A stretch of DNA of 55,125 bases from Cupriavidus lacunae (GTDB lineage Bacteria; Pseudomonadota; Gammaproteobacteria; Burkholderiales; Burkholderiaceae): NCBI RefSeq assembly GCF_003353055.1, contig NZ_QKWJ01000037.1:8517-63641 (forward strand), read 5' to 3'. The notes below the pieces were generated by a model. That model made no database searches, was not told the origin of the DNA, and saw nothing but the letters and a program-made list of their open reading frames with translations. This document shows positions 42,197-50,373 of the stretch, one piece after another (within the stretch, counting starts at the first letter, position 1; each line of letters starts with the position of its first letter). A program made the position numbers and the translations under genes.

Positions 42197-42979
42197 TCAC
42201 GCCATGATGTTGACGCCGCCATCCACGTACAGCGTTTCGCCTGACAGCCGCCGGGCGTAAGGCGTGGCCAGGAAGGCGCAGGTATACCCCACGTCCATGA
42301 TGTCGACCAGTTCGCCAAGCGGGGCACGCTGCACTGCGTCTGCGAGCATCAGGTCGAACCCTTTCAGTCCCGACGCGGCCCGGGTCTGGAGCGGGCCCGG
42401 CGATATTGCATGCACGCGGATGCCCTGCGGGCCAAGCTCATACGCCAGGTAGCGCGACACCGCCTCCAGCGCGGCTTTCACCGGACCCATGACGTTATAG
42501 TTCGGCACCACTTTGTTGGCGCCGTGGTAGCTCATGGTGAACATCGTGCCACCATCGCGCATTAGTGGCGCCGCGAGGCGGGCCATGCGCACGAAGGAAT
42601 GGCAGGACACATCCATGGCCTTGGCAAAGCCTTCCGCAGAACAGTTGAGCAGGCCGCCCTGCAAGTCGTCTTTCGGAGCCCAGGCTACCGAATGCACCAG
42701 GATATCGAGCTTTCCCCACTGGTCCCGGATCTGCGCGAACAACGCATCCATTTCCGCCTGGCTGGAGACATCCAGGGGAAGAAAGATGGGAGCGGCAAGC
42801 TCCTGCGCCACCGGTTCGACATACTGCCGGGCTTTTTCGTTGGCATAGGTGATGGCAACCTCCGCCCCCAGCTCGTGGAAGGCCTTGGCGCAGCCGTAGG
42901 CAATGGAATGCTCATTGGCAATCCCGCAGACAAGCGCCCTGGTATTGGCGAGAATCGACTGTTGTTTCCCGGGTGTCAT
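42197..42979 (-). CDS. fabI: Enoyl-[acyl-carrier-protein] reductase (FabI type)
   Basis: NAD(H)-dependent enoyl-ACP reductase of the SDR superfamily, 260 residues. It has the FabI-type nucleotide motif ALVCGIANEHSIAYGCAKAF, AITYANEKARQYVEPVAQEL, LVHSVAWAPKDDLQGGL, and the catalytic Tyr-x6-Lys in PNYNVMGPVKAALE. Unlike housekeeping FabI genes it lies in an operon with ackA and a phosphotransacylase, 77 bases behind ackA, which points to a role in an alternative fatty-acyl or reductive pathway under energy stress (inference). Confidence 0.9.
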   Translation of the reverse strand: MTPGKQQSILANTRALVCGIANEHSIAYGCAKAFHELGAEVAITYANEKARQYVEPVAQELAAPIFLPLDVSSQAEMDALFAQIRDQWGKLDILVHSVAWAPKDDLQGGLLNCSAEGFAKAMDVSCHSFVRMARLAAPLMRDGGTMFTMSYHGANKVVPNYNVMGPVKAALEAVSRYLAYELGPQGIRVHAISPGPLQTRAASGLKGFDLMLADAVQRAPLGELVDIMDVGYTCAFLATPYARRLSGETLYVDGGVNIMA

Positions 42980-43056
42980 GTCACTTTCCCTTAAGGTTCG
43001 TTGCTGCCGTGGCGCCGCCAATGACCATGTCTATCGCTGCTCTGCCGCGGTGGCCG

Positions 43057-44247
43057 TCATGGCGTGCGCGCCGCGAGGGTCTCCCTGGTATGCCTGGCAA
43101 TCATCAACTCCTCGTCGGTCGGGATGACCCAGACGGGGACCCTCCCCGACGCCGCGCTGATCCGCGGGCCGTCGCTGGCGTTTGCTGCAGGATCGACGCT
43201 CACCCCCAGCCATGCCGCCTGTCGGCACACGCGTTCGCGGATCTGCGCCGCATGCTCGCCAATGCCGGCGGTGAACACCATCGCATCCAGCCCTTGCGCA
43301 GCGGCGGCCAGCGAGCCAAGCTCCCGCGCGACGCGGTACGTGTACAACTCGACGGCAAAGCGGGCGCGCGCATCGTCGCTGGCGAGCAGCGCGCGCATAT
43401 CGCTCGAAAGACCGGAAACGCCGAGCAGGCCGGACTTTCGGTAGATGAGATCCTCAATAGCCGGGGCATCCATGCCGAGCTCGCTGATCAGGTACAGGAT
43501 CACGCCCGGATCGAGGCTGCCGCAGCGCGTTCCCATCGGCAGCCCATCCACCGCGGTGAAGCCCATGGTGCTGGCCACACTGCGCCTCTCTACCAGGGCA
43601 CACATGCTGCTGCCGTTGCCGAGGTGGGCCACGACGGTGCGGCCCGCAGCCGCAGCTGCGTCGACGCCCGGCAGGACGCTCGCAATGTACTCGTAGGACA
43701 GTCCATGGAACCCATAGCGCCTGACGCCACGCCCGGTCACCTCCGCGGGCAACGCGAATGCCTGTGCCACCTCCGGCTGCGCCCGGTGGAAGGCCGTGTC
43801 GAAGCAGGCCACCTGCGGCAGATCGGGGCGCCGCTCGGCGAGGATGCGGATCGGCTTGAGATTGTGCGGCTGGTGCAAGGGAGCGAGCGGGCAGAGCGTG
43901 TCCAGCTCCGCCAGCAGCGCATCGGTCACCCTTGCCGGCTGAGTAAAGCGCACCCCGCCGTGCACCACCCTGTGCCCCACCGCGAACAACGTATGCCCTT
44001 CCCCGTGGCCGCGCAGGAAGTCCGCCAGGAAGGCAATGGCGCCCTCGTGCCCAAGCTCGGTCCCGGCACCCCACTGCCTGGCCTCGACCTCGGCACCCGC
44101 GGCGTCGGTCGCGCGGAACGCGGGCGAGGTGTAGAGTCCTTCGATGCTGCCGCGCAGCACGAGTCTCAGAGCATCTTCATGGGTATCGTAAGCGCAGTAC
44201 TTGATGCTCGACGACCCTGCATTCAGGACCAGGATCAGCTCGGCCAT
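43057..44247 (-). CDS. ackA: Acetate kinase
   Basis: Makes ATP and acetate from acetyl phosphate; 396 residues, the standard length. Family signatures: ILVLNAGSSSIKYCAYDTHE at the start, VGHRVVHGGVRFT (with the substrate arginine), ACFDTAFHRAQPEVAQAFAL, RRYGFHGLSYEYIAS (catalytic histidine region), VAHLGNGSSMCALVERRSVA and MVFTAGIGEHAAQIRERVC. It starts four bases behind the phosphotransacylase gene, so the pair is coupled. A fragment of a second ackA lies at 29275. Confidence 0.94.
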   Translation of the reverse strand: MAELILVLNAGSSSIKYCAYDTHEDALRLVLRGSIEGLYTSPAFRATDAAGAEVEARQWGAGTELGHEGAIAFLADFLRGHGEGHTLFAVGHRVVHGGVRFTQPARVTDALLAELDTLCPLAPLHQPHNLKPIRILAERRPDLPQVACFDTAFHRAQPEVAQAFALPAEVTGRGVRRYGFHGLSYEYIASVLPGVDAAAAAGRTVVAHLGNGSSMCALVERRSVASTMGFTAVDGLPMGTRCGSLDPGVILYLISELGMDAPAIEDLIYRKSGLLGVSGLSSDMRALLASDDARARFAVELYTYRVARELGSLAAAAQGLDAMVFTAGIGEHAAQIRERVCRQAAWLGVSVDPAANASDGPRISAASGRVPVWVIPTDEELMIARHTRETLAARTP

Positions 44248-44251
44248 GGCA

Positions 44252-45214
44252 TCACCCCGCCACCAGGCCGGACTCCCGGCGCGCCTTTGCCACTAGCGCT
44301 GCCACCGCGCACGACGCCAGCCGTGTCGTCACGGAGTCGGCGCGGCTAGTGAGGATGATGGGCACCCGCGCGCCCAGCACGATGCCCGCAGCATCGGCGC
44401 CAGCCAGGAAGGTCAGGCTCTTGGCGAGCATGTTGCCGGCGTCCAGGTCCGGCACCAGCAATACATTGGCACGCCCGGCAACCGGCGAATCAATTTTCTT
44501 GATCCGTGCCGCATCCAGGTTGATGGCATTGTCCAGTGCGAGCGGGCCGTCGACCACCGCGCCGGTGATCTGGTGGCGATCTACCATCTTGCACAACGCG
44601 GCGGCGTCGATGGTGGACGGCAGCTTCGGGTTAACGGTCTCCATCGCCGACAGGATCGCCACCCGGACCTCCTTCACCTGCAAGGCGTGGGCCAGATCGA
44701 TCGCGTTCTGGAGGATGTCGGCCTTCTCGGCCAGCGTGGGGGCGATATTAACGGCGGCGTCGGTCACGATCAGCGCATCCTCGTGCCCCGGCACATCCAT
44801 CACGAAGCAGTGGCTGATGCGCCGGGCCGTGCGCAAGCCGCTGTCGCCCTTGACGACGGCCCCCATCAGTTCGTCGGTGTGCAGGCTGCCTTTCATCAGG
44901 GCTTCGGCCTTGCCTTCGCGCACCAGATGCACGGCGGCGGCCGCCGCCGCGTGGCTATGCGCGGCCTCGACGATCGGATACTCGCTGATGTCGATGCCGC
45001 TGGTACGCGCGACATCCTCGATGCGGCTGCGTGGACCGACGAGGATCGGCGCAATCAGGCCCAGCCGTGCCGCCTCGACCGCGCCCTCCAGCGACGCCTG
45101 GTCGCATGGATGGGCCACCGCGGTAGGGGTGGGTGGCATGGCCCTGCAGTAATCAATCAGCCGCTGGTACTTCTCATGCTTGGCGTTCACGGCTTGCTCC
45201 TCCATCATGGTCAT
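44252..45214 (-). CDS. Phosphate acetyl/butyryltransferase
   Basis: A 320-residue phosphotransacylase of the short Pta/Ptb type, which converts acyl-CoA plus phosphate to acyl phosphate for the kinase behind it. Blocks seen: HPCDQASLEGAVEAARLGLI, APILVGPRSRI, LMKGSLHTDELMGAVV, RRISHCFVMDVPGHEDALIV and GPLALDNAINLDAARIKKID, followed by ANVLLVPDLDAGNMLAKSLT. Acetyl versus butyryl preference cannot be read from the sequence; a butyryl/hydroxybutyryl substrate would fit the PHA-like neighbour. The ATG at 45214 is chosen; 45208 is an alternative. Confidence 0.88.
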   Translation of the reverse strand: MTMMEEQAVNAKHEKYQRLIDYCRAMPPTPTAVAHPCDQASLEGAVEAARLGLIAPILVGPRSRIEDVARTSGIDISEYPIVEAAHSHAAAAAAVHLVREGKAEALMKGSLHTDELMGAVVKGDSGLRTARRISHCFVMDVPGHEDALIVTDAAVNIAPTLAEKADILQNAIDLAHALQVKEVRVAILSAMETVNPKLPSTIDAAALCKMVDRHQITGAVVDGPLALDNAINLDAARIKKIDSPVAGRANVLLVPDLDAGNMLAKSLTFLAGADAAGIVLGARVPIILTSRADSVTTRLASCAVAALVAKARRESGLVAG

Positions 45215-45256
45215 CCGTCCCACTGCACTGCCGTAGGGGCGCCCCGGCACATCGCG

Positions 45257-47578
45257 CTAGGATGCCCGGGTGAGCGGCACGGCAGCGCCGCGGACACGTT
45301 CCGGCCCGGATCCCAGCACCGCGCGGATCCGCTCCAGCATCGCCGCCTGCTCCGCGGTCGGATTGGCGCCAAGCAGGCGCTCGTCGGTACGCAGCTTTTC
45401 GGCCAGTGCATGCAGCCGCTGGCGGTCTGCCTGATGCCTGAGCAAGGCCGGCAGCGTCTCGAGCGCCTGCTCGGGTGCGTACCGCGTGATGAGTTCCTGC
45501 TGGCCGCGGATCTTGCGCCAGGCGTGCGGCGCCAGTTCCGGCAGCAAGTCCGCGTAGTCCGTGACGAGTTCCTTGCGCAGCTCCAGCCTGGACAGCGGCA
45601 ATGGCTCGCCCTTGCGGTTCAGCAGGCAGGCCAGCCGGGCAAGAGCTTCGGCGTATCCGCCCTGCCCCACCGAGGCGAGCGCGGCCTTGACTTCCGGCAG
45701 ATCCCGCGGCGTAGTGGTCACCGGTGTGCTCACGCGGACGGAGGGCTCGCCCTTCGACAGAAACGGGAACAGATTGGCGTACACGTTGAAAAAGGTGTAC
45801 TCAGTCATCGCATCGCGCACGGCACGGTAAGCGTCCAGTCCGGCGCTGAACATTTCCGCGCCCGTCTGTTCCTGCTGCCGCAGCGGATGGTCCGGAGCCA
45901 GTGCCTGCCGGCTCGTTCTGACCGCGTCGGCGGCGGGCTTCAGCCACGCCATCCACGGATTCAAGTCCGAGAACATCCAGTTCTGCAAGCGCAGCGGATG
46001 GAATTCACGCAAGACCCGCGCCGTCATCTCGTTCGACATCGCCTGGACGAACGGCTGCGCAAACAGTTCGTAGGCACGCTGGTTGAAGTCCGACAGCGTG
46101 GCCACAGCCTCGAACGGCTTCTCGTCGACCCGCTCGAAGCGGTTGAGCCTGCTGGCGATCTCCTCGAGCGAGTGTTCTTCGAACTCGACCTCGTATTCCA
46201 CGCCACCGTCGCTCTTGTGCTCATGAAGCATCATGCCGTAGAGCCCGGGCGGCAACAGTTCAATGCTCTTTAGCACGGATACGATCTGTGCATGTTCCTT
46301 CTGCGCGACCTTGCCGGAGACAAAGATGCCGAGATGGCCGACGCTCCGGTGCATCAGGCCGACGATCACCTGGCCACGGGCCTTTATCTCCTCGGTACTG
46401 CCATAGACATCGACCACCCAGTTGAAGGCTTGCTGCGGCGGGGTGATATTGTCGCCCATCGAGGCAAACAGCACGATCGGCGACCGGATTTCGCGCAGGT
46501 CGAACGCCTTGCCGCCGGCCCCCTTGACGTCACCGCTCCAGAGCTTGTTGCCGACGAACAGGTTTTGCGTGATCCACTCGATCTCTTCGCGGTTCATCAG
46601 GTAGTAGCCGCCCCACCAACGCTCGAACTCCAGGAAGCGCGGCGGCTCGGTATCGGCCTTCTTGTACAGGTTGTAATACTTGTCCCAGAGGCTGTTGGCC
46701 GGATTCAGGTTCTCGAAATTCTGGACCAGCCAGGCGCCGTCGAACTTGCCGTTGCCGAGGTCCGCCGTGAACGAGGCCAGCCACGTCCCACCCAGGAGCC
46801 CTCCGGAATAGCGCATCGGGTTGTCGCCTTCGCCCTCGCTCCAGGCGCCGCTCCAGTACGACATAGGCGCCCCGTTGATGACGATCGGCCCGCTGTCGTC
46901 CGGGTCCGATGCGCCGAGCATCATGGCGGCCCAGCCGCCCTGGCAATTGCCGATGATCGCAGGCTTGGCGCTGTGCGGATGCAGCGCGCGCACCTTTTTG
47001 ATGAACTGCTGCTCGGCCTCGCACACGTCGAGTAGGGTCTGTCCCGGCTCGGGATCGCGGAAGAAGATGACGAAATAGACGGGGTGGCCGGCCCGCATCG
47101 CCACGCCCACCTGCGAGTCGTCCTTGAAGCCGCCGATGCCGGGACCGTGGCCGGCGCGCGGATCGATGATGACATAGGGACGGCGGCTGTCATCGATCGT
47201 CACGCCATCGGGCGGCTTGATCTTCAGCAGCGCATAGTTGACAGGTCGCGCGAACTGGCGGCCATCCAACTCCGTCTCGTAGTCGAAATGCAGGACCGGC
47301 TTGAGGCCCTGCATCGCGTTTTCAACAAAGTTGTTGCCCCGCTGCCTGAGCGTGTCCCAGAACAGGAGGGCACGCTGCATGCTGTCGACGGCATAGGCAT
47401 AGCCGCTCATCGCGTCCATGCCGGCCAACGAGGTCGCCGGCCCCGTGGCCGCGCCGCCGATGGTCTCCTGTACACGATGACTGTAGCTCTCTTGCGCATT
47501 CCTCAGGCGCTTTTGCAGGACCATGCCAGTCTTGATGCCCACTTCGCGCGCGTGCGCCAGTTGCTTTGCTGCATCCAT
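45257..47578 (-). CDS. DUF3141 protein, PHA-synthase-like alpha/beta hydrolase
   Basis: A 773-residue cytoplasmic protein of the DUF3141 family. Its alpha/beta-hydrolase core (about 100-430) has a lipase-like box with cysteine as the nucleophile, GNCQGGW at about residue 211, as in polyhydroxyalkanoate synthases. The core continues with the acid/histidine regions LFASMGDNITPPQQAFNWV (Asp) and GLMHRSVGHLGIFVSGKVA (His). The helical C-terminal 340 residues are specific to DUF3141. GGAGGAAGGC precedes ATG 47578. It leads the operon with phosphotransacylase, ackA and fabI, which suggests that it handles acyl-CoA or PHA-type thioesters (inference). Confidence 0.88.
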   Translation of the reverse strand: MDAAKQLAHAREVGIKTGMVLQKRLRNAQESYSHRVQETIGGAATGPATSLAGMDAMSGYAYAVDSMQRALLFWDTLRQRGNNFVENAMQGLKPVLHFDYETELDGRQFARPVNYALLKIKPPDGVTIDDSRRPYVIIDPRAGHGPGIGGFKDDSQVGVAMRAGHPVYFVIFFRDPEPGQTLLDVCEAEQQFIKKVRALHPHSAKPAIIGNCQGGWAAMMLGASDPDDSGPIVINGAPMSYWSGAWSEGEGDNPMRYSGGLLGGTWLASFTADLGNGKFDGAWLVQNFENLNPANSLWDKYYNLYKKADTEPPRFLEFERWWGGYYLMNREEIEWITQNLFVGNKLWSGDVKGAGGKAFDLREIRSPIVLFASMGDNITPPQQAFNWVVDVYGSTEEIKARGQVIVGLMHRSVGHLGIFVSGKVAQKEHAQIVSVLKSIELLPPGLYGMMLHEHKSDGGVEYEVEFEEHSLEEIASRLNRFERVDEKPFEAVATLSDFNQRAYELFAQPFVQAMSNEMTARVLREFHPLRLQNWMFSDLNPWMAWLKPAADAVRTSRQALAPDHPLRQQEQTGAEMFSAGLDAYRAVRDAMTEYTFFNVYANLFPFLSKGEPSVRVSTPVTTTPRDLPEVKAALASVGQGGYAEALARLACLLNRKGEPLPLSRLELRKELVTDYADLLPELAPHAWRKIRGQQELITRYAPEQALETLPALLRHQADRQRLHALAEKLRTDERLLGANPTAEQAAMLERIRAVLGSGPERVRGAAVPLTRAS

Positions 47579-48048
47579 GCCTTCCTCCGACTCAGAATCC
47601 CGCACAAGCTGACCAGGAAAGCCGCAGCCGAATCACTACGGCGGCACTTCATTGACCAGGCGCAGGAAAACAGCCCCATGCACCGAGGGGCTTGGCCCTT
47701 TCCCGCGCCGCTATTTGCCAGAGGCTACGGCAATGCCCCGGAGAATGTATAGGCGTCCGATTCTTGCCTGGCCGGCTCGCCTAGATGCCTGAGTCAGGCG
47801 ACTGACCGACAGCCGTCCCGCGATGTGCGTCGCATCCCTGCTCTGACCAACTCTAGCGGAAGCCGCCCGCAGCAGATAAGAAATTTTTCCAATCGCGCAA
47901 TAAGAAATACTTTCAACCGACACTGGTGATGCACAGTCCCACAAGTTGCGGCAACCGAACACGCGTTTGCGTCAGAGGAACTGGCGGCAGGCCCACGCCG
48001 GATGGCAAAGCAGCCTACCGGCATGTGCATGCCAGCATTTGCCATGCC
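47579..48048. other. Gap upstream of the DUF3141 operon
   Basis: About 470 bases. No gene supported. It includes two copies of ATAAGAAAT (47876 and 47900, 24 bases apart), and should hold the operon promoter. Confidence 0.4.
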
Positions 48049-49071
48049 CTACAGCATGCGCGCAGCGTCATCGAGCAATTGCATGGGCGACAACATCCCT
48101 GCCCGGGCCACGCAAACCAGTGCAAAGGTGCGAACCAGCGGCGGATCCCCCGGGATACGTGCGGTCATCAGCTCCAGATCCTCGCCAAGCGCAGCACTGT
48201 CCGGTGCCAGCACGACATTCACGCGGCTCAGGCGAACCTGCTCCCGTTTCACCGAGAAGCTGGCATCCGCATGCGAGAGCACGTCCACCAAAGCCTGCAG
48301 TTGGCGCTCCGGCATGCCTGCCCGGCCGCTCGCCGCACCGGCGAGCGCCGTTCCGTTCTGTGCCACCTGCTCGCGCAGCCGCGCGGCCTCGCCGGCGTCT
48401 GCGTCGTCGCCGTCACCGAGAACGTGGCGCATGCCAACACCCTGCTTCTCAAGCAGATGCAGGCGTGTTGTCAGCAGCACCTGCTCGCGCTCGATGAGGT
48501 CGCGGCGGGACTTGCCGCTAGCGACATGGGCCAGCGCCTGCAGCGCGAGCTGGTCCAGCATGCGCCATGCGATTTCGTCACGCAGCGCCGCTTCGCTCGC
48601 TGCGCAGATCCTGACCCGATGGTCGCTGAAGCTGATCGTGGTCTGGGGCACCTCTGAGCGCATGACATCCCCTTCCAGCGCGACGCCCAGCGTGCGCCGT
48701 TCATGTTTCTCCATCCCCAGCACGGCATAGGCCTCGGGCGCCGACACCGAGCGACTGAAATAGTCGCGCAGATCTGACGACCGGCTGAAAGCCGGCATGA
48801 CATCCTGTGCTGTGCCAAAGAATGCATGGATGTAGGGGTCGCCGTCCCACGCCGCCGCGCTCACCACGGATGGCGCCGGCAAGCCAGCAACAACATTGCG
48901 CAGGTACCGCTGTGCGACGGCCAGCGCCGGCGCAAGCTGCTTGCGGTAGCCGGGCACCAGCCGCACGTACGGACACAGCCTGGTCACGCGCTCCGCCAGT
49001 GCGGCAAGCTCTTGCCTGCCAGCCCCGTCCGGATGCGATCCGCGATGGCGCAGCCAGTTCACGATCTTCAT
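48049..49071 (-). CDS. Hypothetical cytoplasmic protein, 340 residues
   Basis: No signal peptide or membrane helix. Helical N-terminus (QELAALAERVTRLCPYVRLV, YRKQLAPALAVAQRYLRNVV), a central part with DPYIHAFFGTAQDVMPAFSR and LGMEKHERRTLGVALEGDVM, a charged helical region around KSRRDLIEREQVLLTTRLHL (possible coiled coil), and a C-terminal sheet-like region with REQVRLSRVNVVLAPDSAAL. I do not recognise the family. It is 470 bases upstream of the DUF3141 operon on the same strand and may be part of the same island. Confidence 0.7.
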   Translation of the reverse strand: MKIVNWLRHRGSHPDGAGRQELAALAERVTRLCPYVRLVPGYRKQLAPALAVAQRYLRNVVAGLPAPSVVSAAAWDGDPYIHAFFGTAQDVMPAFSRSSDLRDYFSRSVSAPEAYAVLGMEKHERRTLGVALEGDVMRSEVPQTTISFSDHRVRICAASEAALRDEIAWRMLDQLALQALAHVASGKSRRDLIEREQVLLTTRLHLLEKQGVGMRHVLGDGDDADAGEAARLREQVAQNGTALAGAASGRAGMPERQLQALVDVLSHADASFSVKREQVRLSRVNVVLAPDSAALGEDLELMTARIPGDPPLVRTFALVCVARAGMLSPMQLLDDAARML

Positions 49072-49340
49072 TGCACAGCCCCTCCGGGGCGCGATTCCAT
49101 CACCCCAGCGTATTTTTGCCGGTCAACTGCGGGCAAGCCTATTCACCATGTCCGCTTCCCGTCAGAGCAGAATGTCCGAGTTGAATCAATGACATCAGGT
49201 TTTCCCCCGCAATTCTGTTGCTATTGTTAAAGGTGAGCCCTGTGTGCGCCCCGATCTGTCGCTGAATGACACCAAGATCGCGAAGTTGAAAGCCTGACCT
49301 CCCGCAAGGCACTGGAACGCAAGAACAATGTAGAAGAATC

Positions 49341-49886
49341 ATGACCAAGAAGAAAGAGAAGCGCCAGGACAAGAACTGGAGCGAGACAGCGCCGCTGCCG
49401 AGCGATGAAAGCCGCGGGAAGGAACCGGAACCGCAGGCGCGCGAGCGTATGGCGGAGAAGGCCTATCGGAAGGAACTCTTCCCCCTGCATGTCGAACTCG
49501 TCAAGCTGCAGCAATGGGTGCAGACGAGCGGCACCAAGGTCTGCGTGGTATTCGAAGGCCGCGACGGTGCCGGCAAGGGCGGTACTGTCAAGGCCATCAA
49601 GATATGGAAGCTTACCAACATGGACTTGCGCTCATACAGCCGCTGGTACGACTATTCACGCGCGCGCGACGCCATGTTTGCCGCCTCCGACAGCGACTAT
49701 GCCCCGTGGCATGTGGTCAACTCCAATGACAAGGGCCGGGCGCGCCTGAACATCATCACGCACATGCTGGGACAGATCCCGTACAAGGCCATCGAACGCA
49801 AGCCGGTCAAGCTGCCTGCCAGGCAGAAGCGGGGAGAATATCGGGAGCCCAGCTATCCTTACCGGTATGTGGAAGAGCGATACTAG
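49341..49886 (+). pseudogene. PPK2-family gene with internal in-frame deletion
   Basis: A 181-codon frame with intact ends. The start, through Walker A GRDGAGKGGTVKAI, and the end, from KIWKLTNMDLRSYSRWYDY to YPYRYVEERY, both match PPK2. About 110 codons between them, present in the copy at 14402 (from TERVSPRVFR to RLEQRILDGR), are missing exactly in frame. This loses Walker B (FDRSWYNR) and the lid, so kinase activity is not expected. The open frame could still give a stable small protein. The N-terminal 35 residues are charged and differ from the full copy. Confidence 0.85.
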
Positions 49887-49894
49887 CCGGGCGA

Positions 49895-50296
49895 TTACTT
49901 CGGCAGCTTGCGCGACTTCCAGTTGCCGTCTTTCTCCTTGCAGTACCACCCAGTCCAGGCTTCGGTTTCGCCAGCACGGCGGAATTCGCTGCGCAGCTGC
50001 CGGCATCGGTCGCCACGGTCCTGCCGGGACCGCAATGGCGTGAAAGACCCTTCTACCCGGCGCTGCCGCGCATCAGGCGGCAGCGTGAACGGCACGCGGA
50101 CCCCATCGGCGCCCTGCTCCAGCGTCTTACGAAAGACATCCGTCAACACAGCAAGTTGATCCTGTGTGAGCGTGCCGACGACGGTACCCTGAAGGTAGTG
50201 GTCAAAGTAGGCAACGGCCGGCCCTGCCGACATGGGACCGGCAAGGCATGCGAATACGCATGCAAGCGCGTGCACAATCCTGTTTCGCCTGTTCAT
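49895..50296 (-). CDS. Exported 17-kDa surface-antigen-like protein
   Basis: A 133-residue exported protein (signal peptide MNRRNRIVHALACVFACLAG to about PAVA). The middle, FDHYLQGTVVGTLTQDQLAV, LTDVFRKTLEQGADG, and the C-terminus with two cysteines, CRQLRSEFRRAGETEAWTGW then YCKEKDGNW, match the C-terminal domain of RT0821/Lpp0805-type surface proteins, in which such a Cys pair frames the last hairpin. It lacks the glycine-zipper half common in that group. GGAGG before ATG 50296 fixes the start. Confidence 0.7.
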   Translation of the reverse strand: MNRRNRIVHALACVFACLAGPMSAGPAVAYFDHYLQGTVVGTLTQDQLAVLTDVFRKTLEQGADGVRVPFTLPPDARQRRVEGSFTPLRSRQDRGDRCRQLRSEFRRAGETEAWTGWYCKEKDGNWKSRKLPK

Positions 50297-50373
50297 GTCG
50301 ATACCTCCGCAATGGTGCTTCGAGCCGTCTGGAATAGCCGGCGCGCGGTGTACCCGGCCCGGACGACGTGGCA

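Noticed and set aside
44573..46273. 566-codon plus-strand frame opposite the phosphotransacylase and DUF3141 genes
   Set aside because: Crosses the boundary of two real genes; no motifs.
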